Part shown: piece after piece, positions 44,610 to 53,997 of the stretch | How the letters are laid out: the number at the start of each line of letters is the position of its first letter | Position numbering within the stretch: the first letter of the stretch is position 1 | Assembly: GCF_011759385.1 (NCBI RefSeq) | Contig: NZ_JAARLY010000005.1 | Location: 124,001-188,000, forward strand | Direction of reading: 5' to 3' | Length of the DNA stretch: 64,000 nucleotides | Origin: Oleiagrimonas sp. C23AA | GTDB lineage: Bacteria > Pseudomonadota > Gammaproteobacteria > Xanthomonadales > Rhodanobacteraceae | The notes under the pieces: generated by a model | The model's database searches: none | Seen by the model: the letters and a program-made list of their open reading frames with translations, nothing else | What the model was told of the DNA's origin: nothing | Position numbers and translations under genes: made by a program

Positions 44610-46256
44610 CTAACGGGGAACGGCGCCCTCGCTTCGCAAGTAGCGCTTGATGGCTTTGCTGGACGCTTGGTTGAGTGGGGACCGCCATACGTGGTTGTTT
44701 GCGAACACGCCAAGGTTCACGTCCGCACCCCGCGTTACAAGAAATCTGACCAGGGCCAGATCGCCACCACGTGCCGCATTGATGAGCGGCGTCTCGTCAT
44801 CTTCGACGATGGCGTTGACGTTGGCGCCATGAGCGACAAGCCGTTTGACCACATCCAGGTGCCCGTGCGCTGACGCCGCAATCAATGGATTTCCGTCGCC
44901 CTTCGACCGCGCGTTGACGTTAGCACCGGCGTCGATGAGTTCTCCCACTTCTATGGTGTCACCCAGCCTAGCGGCGACGATAAGCGCACTGCCCTCACCT
45001 GGTGAAACCTTGTTTACATCGGCTCCAAGGCCAATCAGCTCCCGGACCATGTCTGCATCACCTCGCTTTGCGGCAACGATTAGCGCGGTGCCATCTCCCG
45101 TCTGGCGAGCATTGACGTCTGCGCCATGGAGAATGAGGGCTCGCACCAAACGGGGCCGATTTTCGGCAACCGCAGCGATCAGCGATGGGCCATGGCGATG
45201 GGTGCTTAACCAGCTGGCCGTGGGACCCACGTAACCCAACCGTGGCGTGGCCAATAACGTGCAAGAGATACTCACGAACATCATGCCCAATGAAACAAGC
45301 ACGATGAGCTTTCCGCTGTCGATGGACTTGCTGATACCCACATCAAGAAGTGCGTCCACCCGACGACTCAGCGCCGACCGCGTTGCGAAGATGCCGGCAG
45401 CAAATACGTCGGGATGTGCTTTGCGAAAAAGTGCGCTGCGCGTAGTTTCCAGAAGCGCGTTCGCGTAGCTGATCGGCGTGCCCGACTGCTTGATCGCCTG
45501 CTCGTCGCAGGCCATCTCGCGTGTCATGTCCAACCGGGTGCCGATCAGGTGCAATAGTGGATTCCACCAATACGCGGCAAGGCCGATCGCCTGTAACCAT
45601 GCGATCCACAGATCACCACGCCGAACATGCGCGATTTCGTGATCGATGACATGTCTCAAGGTGGCCGATGATGCGTCGCCGATCAGGGCTTGCGGCAAAA
45701 TGATGCAAGGCCGTATCGCACCGACAACCATCGGGCTGGAGATGTCGCCCGAGGTTCGCACGCGCATGCCGCGCAGAAGTTCATGAGGGACAAGGTCGTT
45801 GAGTGGCGAGCTTGTGCGGCAAAGCCTGCGAGCGGTCCTCCATCGCCACAGTAGCCGGCCTAGCCCACCAACCGTGCCGAGCAACCAGAGAGAGATCAGA
45901 ACTGGCTCAGCGTGGGTGGCCCACACGTCGAAGGTGGGTAGCGTCAACTCGGTTTTCACCTGGTGCGGTGGCGAGCGTGGCAAGGACTGAGGGGTTGATG
46001 GCGCAGGCATGTCCCCGATGCTTATGGACACAAGCTTGCCGGAAGAAGGCACGACGTGAGCGGCTCGCGGGAGCAAGACCGCGAACGGCAAAATCAATGC
46101 GAGCAGGAACGCACATAGCCAAATGCGGGATTTCATCCGAGCCGAGAAGCATGAACCAGCCCGTGCCGCGAACTGAGCCACCGCCAGCACGAGCAGGCTT
46201 TGCCATAGATGTTGCAAAGCGAGTACCGCTAGCAAATGCGCCCAGAACACGTTCAT
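44610..46256 (-). CDS. M56 (BlaR1-like) metalloprotease fused to ankyrin repeats
   Basis: A 548-residue inner-membrane protease. Hydrophobic helices lie near residues 5-30, 45-63 and 118-135. The gluzincin motif DHEIAHVRRGD (HEIAH at 206-210) with MACDE (248-252) gives the zinc site on the cytoplasmic face. A last helix at about 315-335 is followed by about five ankyrin repeats (residues 355-540; for example LVRALILHGADVNA, DMVRELIGLGADVN), where BlaR1 has a penicillin-binding sensor. The topology puts the repeats outside the membrane plane opposite or beside the protease, so the trigger is unknown. The start overlaps the blaI stop. Confidence 0.9.
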   Translation of the reverse strand: MNVFWAHLLAVLALQHLWQSLLVLAVAQFAARAGSCFSARMKSRIWLCAFLLALILPFAVLLPRAAHVVPSSGKLVSISIGDMPAPSTPQSLPRSPPHQVKTELTLPTFDVWATHAEPVLISLWLLGTVGGLGRLLWRWRTARRLCRTSSPLNDLVPHELLRGMRVRTSGDISSPMVVGAIRPCIILPQALIGDASSATLRHVIDHEIAHVRRGDLWIAWLQAIGLAAYWWNPLLHLIGTRLDMTREMACDEQAIKQSGTPISYANALLETTRSALFRKAHPDVFAAGIFATRSALSRRVDALLDVGISKSIDSGKLIVLVSLGMMFVSISCTLLATPRLGYVGPTASWLSTHRHGPSLIAAVAENRPRLVRALILHGADVNARQTGDGTALIVAAKRGDADMVRELIGLGADVNKVSPGEGSALIVAARLGDTIEVGELIDAGANVNARSKGDGNPLIAASAHGHLDVVKRLVAHGANVNAIVEDDETPLINAARGGDLALVRFLVTRGADVNLGVFANNHVWRSPLNQASSKAIKRYLRSEGAVPR

Positions 46257-46648
46257 TGCCTGGGTTTTCTGGCGCTTGCAGCGTCGACTTTTTCTTGCAG
46301 CTCATCAAGTTCGGCAAGGTCGAGCCTGTGCTCTTGAAGCAGATGCTGAGCCAAAGCTTGAGGCGATCCGTTGAAGAACTCGCCAATGAGCTTTCGAAGT
46401 GCCAGATTGCGTGCCTGCAAGCGGCTAATAAGAGGCCGATAGACAAAGGCCCTGCCCTCGCTGCGATGCGTCACGAAGCCTTTGTCGTCCAGAATCTTCA
46501 GCATTGTCTGCACGGTGGTGAACGCCACGGCCTTGCTCTCGGAGAGCACATCGGTCACCTCACGTGCCGTGGCCTCTTCCCTGCTCCAGAGCACTTCCAG
46601 AATCTCGCGCTCGCCCTGGGTGGGCTCTGATGATTTGGGTCTGACCAT
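46253..46648 (-). CDS. BlaI/MecI/CopY-family repressor
   Basis: A 131-residue winged-helix repressor of the BlaI/MecI/CopY family: TQGEREILEVLWSREEATAR, AFTTVQTMLKILDDKGFVTH and a C-terminal dimerisation helix. Members bind a short dyad as dimers and are cut by their M56 partner, coded here next in the operon with a 4-base overlap. ATG 46648 is chosen because an upstream in-frame start would place the operator at 46656-46669 inside the gene. CopY-type metal response cannot be excluded, but no CxC motif is seen. Confidence 0.9.
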   Translation of the reverse strand: MVRPKSSEPTQGEREILEVLWSREEATAREVTDVLSESKAVAFTTVQTMLKILDDKGFVTHRSEGRAFVYRPLISRLQARNLALRKLIGEFFNGSPQALAQHLLQEHRLDLAELDELQEKVDAASARKPRQ

Positions 46649-46655
46649 ATCTACG

Positions 46656-46669
46656 ACTAAAGAATTAGA
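46656..46669. promoter_or_regulatory. BlaI-type operator before blaI
   Basis: ACTAAAGAATTAGA fits the dyad ACTAA-N4-TTAGT with one mismatch. It lies 8 bases upstream of the blaI start. Together with the two sites at 48270 and 48317 it indicates that BlaI represses its own operon and the S41 gene. Confidence 0.65.
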
Positions 46670-46807
46670 TGGATCAAGGGTGGTCGTCATTCACATGGCG
46701 TGTCAACTCGCCACCGTGTTGACCTGACGCCCTGCGTCCCAGGATAAGCACGCCGCGCCAGATGCGATGTGTATCGCGGCCAGCTCTCCGTACATCACAG
46801 CGGAACC

Positions 46808-48250
46808 CTAACGCCGCTCGGCCACGCGCAGGACCTTGCGCACCGCTGCCATTGGATGCAGCGGATCGGATGTAATGGCGATGTCCGGCTGAAGAAATTC
46901 CGGTTTGGTCGCGCCTGACGGTCGAATCAGAATGAAGCGAGGCCACGAAACGATCAGGACGGTATTCGGTAGAAGCTTCGAGTAAACGCCGCCGCTTTGG
47001 TTGGCCCGTACTACACCACCTTCGCCAGCAATGGTGGCGTAACCGAAGTGCTGCATCACATTGATGAAAAGAATCGAGGAGGAATAGGTCATCCCCCCTT
47101 CCAGCACGTACACCTTGCCGGAAAAATGCAGTGGGTGATGCGCGTCCAGTGTGACCCAGCTGTCGAGCTTCCCCTTGGCGACATCGCCAATCTTGTATCC
47201 AGCATCGGTGTGCCCGGGAAGTTCGCGCTTGACGTAGGACGAGGCGAACAAATACTTGCCATGTCCGATGTATGGAAGGATGCCGTTCTTCCAAAAGCCG
47301 TCATCACCGCCGCCATTGTCGCGCACATCGATGATCAGTGTCCTGGTACCTGCTTCCTTCATACGTGCAAACGCGCTACGCATGAACGCCAGGTAGCGTT
47401 TGCGGTGTGGCCAGTAAAATTGCTTGATGGTGAGGAGCGCCGCTTTGTGTGGCAATAACTGGAAGGCGAAGGTGTGGTTGAACGCTTTGCCAACCAGGTT
47501 ATCGACCGGCGTCTGCACACTGCCTGGCACCGTGATGGCAAGGCGCTGGCCGTGGTGCTCAAGTACGAAGTGGTAAGACTTAGGCGACCCGTATAGAGAC
47601 CAGTAGTAAGACCAGAAGCGACGCGACAGCAGGTGCGCGCGAAAGCGCGGCGTATCCCCGTTGACATGCTTCATGGCCGTGGCGATCACATTGGAAGCCG
47701 AGACACCGTCAATGGATACGATCCGTGCACCGGCCAGCGGTGTTTCGCCACCGCCCAACATGGCGCGTACGTAGAGCATGCCGTTTGCATGTGCCACCGT
47801 CTCGAAGGGAAATAGCACACCACCATCATTGACGTGGTCTAGCCAATGCACATGGCTGCTGTTGGCATGGAAGATACCCAAGTGCCCATCGGCCAGCACC
47901 GGGTTGAGTGTCGAGAAAACACGCCAGGCTTCCTCGCGCGTCATCGGATGATCCAGCTTCGAACGGATGGCTGCGATCTTCGCCGCTACCAACGATGGCG
48001 GTACGGAGTGGTGCAAATCAGGATCACAACGCATCAGTACTTGCGACACCAGTGTCAGGTCCGCGCGCAACTGTTCTGGCGTCAGCTTTCTATGGGTTGC
48101 CTGCACATTGCGGGGAGCGGCGCCTTGCTCCTGTCGTCCACATTGCGTCGCCGGATTGAATGACTTCGTGCTCGCCGCCTGTGATGCACTGAGCGTAGCA
48201 AGGAACAGGAACGCGCCAAGCAACGCTTTCAAGCTCAAGATCCTCACCAT
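46808..48250 (-). CDS. S41-family (tail-specific) secreted peptidase
   Basis: A 480-residue exported protein with a signal peptide (MVRILSLKALLGAFLFLATL, then SASQA). The S41 catalytic serine lies in VLEGGMTYSSSILF, with DVRDNGGGDDGF before it, the usual layout of C-terminal-processing-type proteases. A PDZ-like region (LAGARIVSIDGVSA) precedes it. It shares strand and operator type with blaI-M56. It may be the regulated output, removing damaged or signal proteins in the periplasm. ATG 48250 follows GGAG. Confidence 0.85.
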   Translation of the reverse strand: MVRILSLKALLGAFLFLATLSASQAASTKSFNPATQCGRQEQGAAPRNVQATHRKLTPEQLRADLTLVSQVLMRCDPDLHHSVPPSLVAAKIAAIRSKLDHPMTREEAWRVFSTLNPVLADGHLGIFHANSSHVHWLDHVNDGGVLFPFETVAHANGMLYVRAMLGGGETPLAGARIVSIDGVSASNVIATAMKHVNGDTPRFRAHLLSRRFWSYYWSLYGSPKSYHFVLEHHGQRLAITVPGSVQTPVDNLVGKAFNHTFAFQLLPHKAALLTIKQFYWPHRKRYLAFMRSAFARMKEAGTRTLIIDVRDNGGGDDGFWKNGILPYIGHGKYLFASSYVKRELPGHTDAGYKIGDVAKGKLDSWVTLDAHHPLHFSGKVYVLEGGMTYSSSILFINVMQHFGYATIAGEGGVVRANQSGGVYSKLLPNTVLIVSWPRFILIRPSGATKPEFLQPDIAITSDPLHPMAAVRKVLRVAERR

Positions 48251-48269
48251 CGCCGACTCCCTCTCCACG

Positions 48270-48283
48270 ACTATTTAATTAGT
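48270..48283. promoter_or_regulatory. BlaI-type operator 1 before S41 gene
   Basis: ACTATTTAATTAGT matches ACTAA-N4-TTAGT in outline (ACTA and TAGT arms intact). It lies 19 bases upstream of the S41 start. A perfect copy is at 48317-48330; the pair is spaced 47 bases centre to centre, close to 4.5 helical turns. Confidence 0.6.
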
Positions 48284-48316
48284 TTTCACCTTAGCGATGC
48301 GCGATCCGTCTAGTCA

Positions 48317-48330
48317 ACTAATTTTTTAGT
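48317..48330. promoter_or_regulatory. BlaI-type operator 2 before S41 gene
   Basis: ACTAATTTTTTAGT is a perfect dyad, with arms ACTAA and TTAGT around TTTT, the best of the three sites. It likely overlaps or flanks the S41 promoter. Bases 48331-48482 hold no further gene. Confidence 0.65.
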
Positions 48331-48482
48331 CGATAGCACCTGGACTCGAACCACTCGATCGCAAAACGCCTTAGTGCCGTGTCACGGCCATATCCGCCGG
48401 TGCGTCATGGCGCTTGCAGGCGACCCAATGCCCTCAATCTCTGCGTAGGTCTTGACAGCTGTGTAAATACATATGCAAACTC

Positions 48483-48503
48483 TGTACTACTACAAATAGT
48501 ACA
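48483..48503. promoter_or_regulatory. GntR (YtrA) operator
   Basis: TGTACTA and TAGTACA are perfect 7-bp inverted arms around a 7-base spacer, just upstream of the GntR start at 48524. YtrA-type GntR proteins bind palindromes of this class in front of their own ABC operon. Expected autoregulation of the whole 48524-53804 unit. Confidence 0.7.
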
Positions 48504-48523
48504 GTACATACAGGGAGCCGGAG

Positions 48524-48940
48524 ATGTCACGAACTGTTCCGTTGATGCTGCGCCTTAGCGCCGCCGACCCGCGACCGATTACCAAGCAAATCATCGATGG
48601 GGTGCGGCGACTGATCGCTAGCGGTGAGCTGCATGCTGGCGACCAGCTCCCCAGTGTGCGTGGACTGGCCAAGCAACTGACCGTCAACCCGAACACCATT
48701 GCCAAGGCGTATGGCGAACTGGTCTCACAAGGCTGGCTGGATTCACGCCAGGGGCTTGGCCTGTTCGTGGCGGCGCCCCGGCAACGACTGTCCGAGGCCG
48801 AGCGCAAGCGTCGATTGCAACTGGCCATCGATGCCTTTGTCGCCGAAGTGGTCGGGCTCGACTACTCGATGCAGGACGTTCTCAAGCGGATCGAAACCGA
48901 ACTGGCGCCCATGCTCGACGGACGCAAGCGCCGGGCCTGA
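48524..48940 (+). CDS. GntR-family regulator, YtrA subfamily
   Basis: A 138-residue repressor. The N-terminal winged helix (ITKQIIDGVRRLIASGELHA, LTVNPNTIAKAYGELVSQGW) is followed by only a short helical tail, the mark of the YtrA subfamily. These regulators control ABC transporters that respond to cell-wall antibiotics. The next gene is an ABC ATPase 33 bases downstream. Confidence 0.92.
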   Translation: MSRTVPLMLRLSAADPRPITKQIIDGVRRLIASGELHAGDQLPSVRGLAKQLTVNPNTIAKAYGELVSQGWLDSRQGLGLFVAAPRQRLSEAERKRRLQLAIDAFVAEVVGLDYSMQDVLKRIETELAPMLDGRKRRA

Positions 48941-48973
48941 GCCAAAACACGCAACCATCGAAAGGCATTTGCT

Positions 48974-49948
48974 ATGTCCACACCCGAGTTCAAGGTGGTC
49001 GCACAGACGGCTGCCGTGGCGCCACACCCACCCAAATACGTGATTGAGACGAAAGACCTGATGCTGCGCTATCGGCGCAAGGTCGCCCTGAAGGGACTGA
49101 CGTTGCGTATTCCTCAAGGGCGCATCCACGCGCTTGTGGGGGCCAACGGCGCCGGCAAGTCCTCGCTGTTCCGGATTCTGCTCGGTTTTCAGACACCCAG
49201 CAGCGGACATGCGCGGATTCTCGGGCGTGACTGCGGTTCGCTAACCGAGCACGACCGTGCGCGCATCGGCTTCGTCAACGAAGAGCATAACCTGCCGAGC
49301 TGGCTCAACGTTCACGAGGTGGTAGCCATGCAACGGCGCCTGTATCCGCAGTGGAACGAGGCGCGCTACCGCAGCATCGTCGATCACTTCAACGTTACGC
49401 CAGAACAACGCATCCGTGAGCTGTCACGCGGCGAACGTGCCGGTGTGAATCTGGCGATCGCCATGGCGCAGTCGCCCGAACTGCTCATTCTCGACGAGCC
49501 GACGCTCGGGCTGGACGTGGTCGCCAAGCGCGCCTTTCTCGAAGCAGTGCTGATGTCCGTGGAGGACGCGGGCTGCACGGTCATCTACTGCTCGCACCAG
49601 ATGGAAGAGATCGAACGGCTCGCTGACAACCTGATTGTGCTGGAGCGCGGTGAGCTGATGCACATGTCGTCGCCGGACGAATTCTGCGATCGCGTCACGC
49701 TGTGGGTCGCCGAGTTTCCCTTTCTGGCTTCGGGCGCCGAGCATTTGCCTGGCGTACTGCAGGTGGAGCGCATCGATGGGCTGTTCCATTTCATCGTACT
49801 GGACAGGGGCGAGGATTTCGGCCAGCAGTTGGAAGACAAGGGCGCCCGGCGCGCCTGGCAGGGCGCGGTGGATCTTGATCGGGCGGTAAACGCCTTTCTG
49901 ACCCGCAACCATGCTCGCCCACTGCCAGCCGAGGGGGTGCCTTCATGA
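48974..49948 (+). CDS. ABC transporter ATP-binding protein
   Basis: A 324-residue ATPase. Walker A GANGAGKS at residues 56-63, signature LSRGE at 150-154 (a variant of LSGGQ), Walker B LLILDEP at 170-176, and a later switch His are present. The C-terminal 90 residues are a regulatory extension. It pairs with the membrane protein whose start overlaps its stop. The export or import direction is not given by sequence; the YtrA type is usually an exporter. Confidence 0.93.
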   Translation: MSTPEFKVVAQTAAVAPHPPKYVIETKDLMLRYRRKVALKGLTLRIPQGRIHALVGANGAGKSSLFRILLGFQTPSSGHARILGRDCGSLTEHDRARIGFVNEEHNLPSWLNVHEVVAMQRRLYPQWNEARYRSIVDHFNVTPEQRIRELSRGERAGVNLAIAMAQSPELLILDEPTLGLDVVAKRAFLEAVLMSVEDAGCTVIYCSHQMEEIERLADNLIVLERGELMHMSSPDEFCDRVTLWVAEFPFLASGAEHLPGVLQVERIDGLFHFIVLDRGEDFGQQLEDKGARRAWQGAVDLDRAVNAFLTRNHARPLPAEGVPS

Positions 49949-51765
49949 AGGATCTGATCTTTTCCGAACTGCGACGTTTCCGTTGGCTGGCGTTGGCGAT
50001 ATTCGGCATCCATGTGCTGGCGCTGCTGTTCGTGAACCGTATTAGCAACCTGCTGCAGCAATCGTTTGCCATGTCGTTGGGCATCTTGCTGGTTTACATG
50101 GCTATCGGGCTGATCTTTGCCGCCATACAAGTGGGCAGTTACCGCAAGCCGAGCCAGTGGATATGGCTTATTCATCGCCCGCTCGCACCCTCGCGAATTT
50201 TTGGCGCGCTGGCGCTATCGGCGTTGCTAATGCTGGGGTTCGTCATCTTTGTGCCGCTGCTGCTGCTGTTACTGGGCACCGATGCGTTCACCTCACGCGT
50301 GGTCGATGTGCGCCACTACCTGATGATTGTGCACGTACTGGCTTTTGTGATGATGGCCTGGATGGCCGGCGCGCATGCCTGTGTCAGCCGCAGCCGCTTT
50401 GCGGTGGCCGTGCTGTTTGCTCCATTGCTGCTGGCCTTGCATCTGGTCTCCACCGTGGTGCTGCTGATACCGGTCCTGGTCGCACTGGCCTGGCTTACAT
50501 TCATCACGCTGAAGAGCTTTCGCGCCAACCGGGACGCGCCGATCCATCACCACGGTACGCTGCTGTTGACGGCACTGCCCCTGCAGATCGGCATGTTCCT
50601 GCTGTGCGTGGTGATCTGGAAGTTCCTGTTCGTCTCAGGCGGCATCCTGCTCGGCAAGAACCCGCTCAACACCGATTTTCCACCCACGGGCGGACTGGTG
50701 GCCACTGAGCGCGCCAAGCCGGACGAGCAGATCCGGCTCGGGCTGCAGTCCAGTCAGGATCCGCGCGCCGGCTCCTGGCGCACGCAGCTGCCACTGCTCA
50801 AGCCGATGGACATCGGTCCGGCCCTTCAACGCTTCCCCGTGCGCCAGCAGATGAGCAACCTGTCCTTGCCTACGGGCTGGTACGACGCCAAGCGCAACGT
50901 CCGCTGGACGTTCAGCCACGATGACATGCTGTTTCACGGGCGCAACCCGCAAAGCGGCGTGGATAAGGGCGTATTCGGACGACATGGAGCGGGCGACACG
51001 ACGCCGTTCCAGGCCGTTCCACTGGTAGCCGGCGGCGACGTCATGACACGGCACACGCTCTACGGATTGGACCGGGAGGCGCAAACGCTGACCCTGCGGC
51101 TGACCTTGCGCCAGGATGAGCAGTTCACCAACGTGCCGCAGCGCAAATTCAACCGCATACTGCTTCTGACCAACCAACGGCTGATGGCGCTGCGTGAAGA
51201 TTCGCGCGCAGCGGCCACCATCAAACCGCTGATGGCCGATTGGCAGGTCCCACTTCCCAAGGGCCCACAACATCTGGACTTTGCCAGCGTTGCCAAACTG
51301 ATGGACGGCTGGTTGGTGTCGTTCGTTTACGACAACGGTCTGCGGCAAGTCGGCTTCAGCCAGTTTAATGTGGTGGCGCAGCCGTGGCAGCAGGTTGACT
51401 TCATCGACGCCGATGGCAAGGCGTCCGTGGTTGCCACCCGACGCATCAAGGCAGACTTCCCCGCCCTGTTCCGGTCCGACTGGTGGCTGTCACCACCACT
51501 GGACCTGCTGACCACACTGCCAGAGGTCGTCTTGAACAAGGGCTTCACTTGGCCGGTGCCGCTGCGAGTCCTGCCGCGCACGACATCCCTTTATATCGCT
51601 GCGCTGGCCATGGCACTGCTGTCCCTGGCACTGGCCTGGTGGTGGCTTCGAGATACGCGAGTGGTGCGCTCGCGGCGCGCTCTTTGGCTTGCCTGCTGCC
51701 TACTGCTTGGGCTGCCGGCGATGCTGAGCCTATTGGTACTGGAACCGCGGGAGCCGCGCTCATGA
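49945..51765 (+). CDS. ABC transporter membrane subunit with large periplasmic domain
   Basis: A 606-residue membrane protein. About six hydrophobic segments fill residues 10-235, followed by a soluble, presumably periplasmic domain of about 300 residues (from ILLGKNPLNTDFPPTGGLVA) and one or two helices near the C-terminus (ALAMALLSLALAWWWLRDT). This exceeds the usual YtrC/D permease and probably forms the full membrane part as a homodimer. Start overlaps the ATPase stop by ATGA, stop overlaps the S9 gene. Confidence 0.82.
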   Translation: MKDLIFSELRRFRWLALAIFGIHVLALLFVNRISNLLQQSFAMSLGILLVYMAIGLIFAAIQVGSYRKPSQWIWLIHRPLAPSRIFGALALSALLMLGFVIFVPLLLLLLGTDAFTSRVVDVRHYLMIVHVLAFVMMAWMAGAHACVSRSRFAVAVLFAPLLLALHLVSTVVLLIPVLVALAWLTFITLKSFRANRDAPIHHHGTLLLTALPLQIGMFLLCVVIWKFLFVSGGILLGKNPLNTDFPPTGGLVATERAKPDEQIRLGLQSSQDPRAGSWRTQLPLLKPMDIGPALQRFPVRQQMSNLSLPTGWYDAKRNVRWTFSHDDMLFHGRNPQSGVDKGVFGRHGAGDTTPFQAVPLVAGGDVMTRHTLYGLDREAQTLTLRLTLRQDEQFTNVPQRKFNRILLLTNQRLMALREDSRAAATIKPLMADWQVPLPKGPQHLDFASVAKLMDGWLVSFVYDNGLRQVGFSQFNVVAQPWQQVDFIDADGKASVVATRRIKADFPALFRSDWWLSPPLDLLTTLPEVVLNKGFTWPVPLRVLPRTTSLYIAALAMALLSLALAWWWLRDTRVVRSRRALWLACCLLLGLPAMLSLLVLEPREPRS

Positions 51766-53804
51766 AGATGCCATGGATATTCACGCTGGCGCCGATCCTG
51801 ATGCTGGCCCTGCTTGGGTCGCCCGCACGGGCCGGAACCAACACCGATACCGTCCTGCAGATTGCGAAAAAATCAGCCCAGGCCGCAACAAAGGCACCTG
51901 ACATCCCGCGCGGAACATTTTTTCGCCGCCCCCCGGTGCGCGACATCAGCATGGCGCCGAATGGCCAGTGGCTGGCATTTCGCCGACACACCAAGCGTGG
52001 CTGGGCGCTATGGATACGTCATATCGCTTCCGGCAAGGAGCACCGGATCATGTCGGACAGCGCCGGCACCATGGCCTACTGGTCGGGCGACAGCGCGCGA
52101 CTTTGGCTGGTTGACTCGCGAGGTCTGGGTGTCTACGACGTCGCCACTCAGTCTGGCCAACGCATCTTTCGTTTCGATCGCCAGCGCCGGCAATCGTTCT
52201 GGCTGGTGGATCCGAATGCACCGGACGATGCAGTGCTGCGCGAAAAGGTACCGGTGAATGGCCAATGGGTCTTCCGCTATCTGGCCATCGACGCACACGG
52301 CAAGACGCGAGTAATTGCCACTTCGCACAAAGCGCTGACAGCGATCCTGCTCGGGCCCGACGCTACGCCCCGCTACCTTGCCGGCTTCGCGGGGGGCGAA
52401 TTCGATACCGTGATCTGGCGGGTCGAGCACGGACATAAGCAGGCGATCATGCGATGTCCGCAGCCCCAGCAATGCGTTCCGGTCGCCTATCGCCGGGACA
52501 AGGTTTGGGCGCTGGCTCATCACGGCCGCGACCTGGCGTCGTTGCAGGTCTATTCGAAAGAAACGAAAAAGTGGAAGGTTCTGGACCACGACCCTCGCGG
52601 CATCGCCGATGCGGTGGCCGTAATCATGCAACCCAACGGCAAGGACTGGTTTGCCAACGCCTATCGGCCCGATCGCATCGAGTGGCACGGACGCACGGCC
52701 AAGGCGAAAGCGCAACTTGCCCAATTGCAGGCGAAACTTCCGCGCGCCAGTCTGGATATCGACATGTCCAGCAATGGCCAGCGTTGGCTGGTACAAGCGG
52801 CACGTGCTGACTGGATGTACGACCGTGATTACTTATTCGAGCCGGCAAGCGGATCATTGACGCCGCTGTTCGCCAAGGCGCGTAAGCCACCGGTGCCAGC
52901 GGCCCAACTGGCGTCCATGATTCCCCTGCACTGGCGCGGTAACGGTGGTGTCCTGCTGCATGGGTACGTCTACCTGCCCAAGGGCATCCACCTGTCCACG
53001 GCACCCATCATCGCCAGCATCCATGGCGGACCCTACAACCGCAGCAACGGCACGATGAACCCCATTGTGCAGTTGCTGGTCAATCGCGGGTACATCGTCT
53101 TCCAGCCGAACTTCCGCGCGTCAACAGGATACGGCATCGCCTACGCGACCGGCTCTCGGGGCCACTTTGGCGAACACGGCGGCGCCCTGGACGACATCAT
53201 ATCGGGGCTGGATTATCTGCTTGTACACGGCATCGGCGACCCGAAAAAGCAGGCGATCGTCGGTCACTCCTTCGGCGGTTACGCCAGCCTGTTGGCCGTG
53301 ACCTTCCATCCGCACCGGTTCGCCTTCGCCTTCGCTGGCGCTGCCCCCGTCGATTTTGCGTGGGACATGCAACATATCGCCGCCGAAGGAGGCAGCGGGC
53401 TACCCGCCGACGGCCCGACCATGAAGGTGCTGCTGTCACACTTCGGCGTGCCCTGGATGGACCCGGCCTGGCACAAAAAAATGCATCGCCAATCACCCCT
53501 GGCTCACGCCGCCGACTTGCTCACCCCTGTGTATCTGTGGGCCGGCGCGAGGGACGACCGGGTCCCGGTGTCCAGCCTCGTGCGTTATGTCGCCGCGACG
53601 CCATTTGCACACAGGCCTGCCCTGCTCGTCGACCCGCAGTCTGGGCATAATCCGCAGCCGGGACTTCATAGGCAGGCCGAAATTTGGCTGCTCGAGGCTG
53701 CGGCCGACCACGCCTTTGGTGGCGGCGTCACACCTCCCTCCCCCGAACTCGACGCGTTCATCGATAAAAACCTGCACCGCAGCCCCGCCGCACCGTTGCC
53801 ATAG
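51762..53804 (+). CDS. Exported S9-family (prolyl-oligopeptidase-type) peptidase
   Basis: A 680-residue serine peptidase. A signal peptide (MKMPWIFTLAPILMLALLGS, then PARA) is followed by a beta-propeller-like region to about residue 400 and an alpha/beta-hydrolase domain with catalytic Ser503 in GHSFGG, Asp598 or Asp599 in ARDDR, and His629 in SGHNPQPG. ATG 51762 overlaps the permease stop. Coupling to an ABC exporter suggests that the two handle the same peptide. Some S9 enzymes open lasso peptides, but no lasso genes are nearby. Confidence 0.9.
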   Translation: MKMPWIFTLAPILMLALLGSPARAGTNTDTVLQIAKKSAQAATKAPDIPRGTFFRRPPVRDISMAPNGQWLAFRRHTKRGWALWIRHIASGKEHRIMSDSAGTMAYWSGDSARLWLVDSRGLGVYDVATQSGQRIFRFDRQRRQSFWLVDPNAPDDAVLREKVPVNGQWVFRYLAIDAHGKTRVIATSHKALTAILLGPDATPRYLAGFAGGEFDTVIWRVEHGHKQAIMRCPQPQQCVPVAYRRDKVWALAHHGRDLASLQVYSKETKKWKVLDHDPRGIADAVAVIMQPNGKDWFANAYRPDRIEWHGRTAKAKAQLAQLQAKLPRASLDIDMSSNGQRWLVQAARADWMYDRDYLFEPASGSLTPLFAKARKPPVPAAQLASMIPLHWRGNGGVLLHGYVYLPKGIHLSTAPIIASIHGGPYNRSNGTMNPIVQLLVNRGYIVFQPNFRASTGYGIAYATGSRGHFGEHGGALDDIISGLDYLLVHGIGDPKKQAIVGHSFGGYASLLAVTFHPHRFAFAFAGAAPVDFAWDMQHIAAEGGSGLPADGPTMKVLLSHFGVPWMDPAWHKKMHRQSPLAHAADLLTPVYLWAGARDDRVPVSSLVRYVAATPFAHRPALLVDPQSGHNPQPGLHRQAEIWLLEAAADHAFGGGVTPPSPELDAFIDKNLHRSPAAPLP

Positions 53805-53876
53805 CCATCAGGGGAACTTGAATCACGCATCACTTCACAACGTCGATGAGTCTCGGCCAGGACGACCGAATCCATC

Positions 53877-53911
53877 AAAGGCAGGAGCACATGAAATGCG
53901 CTCCTGCCTTT
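53877..53911. terminator. Bidirectional terminator between S9 operon and LytTR pair
   Basis: AAAGGCAGGAGC (53877-53888) and GCTCCTGCCTTT (53900-53911) form a perfect 12-bp stem with an 11-base loop. A/T runs on both sides allow termination from both strands, fitting the convergent genes. The only other content of 53805-53997 is unassigned. Confidence 0.8.
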
Positions 53912-53997
53912 ATGAATCGCGACTTGCATCAACGTATCTGCATCTCGCAGGTCAGGGTCGGAGTGAACCCAGTACGGTCTGCGCTACACGTTCTGCC

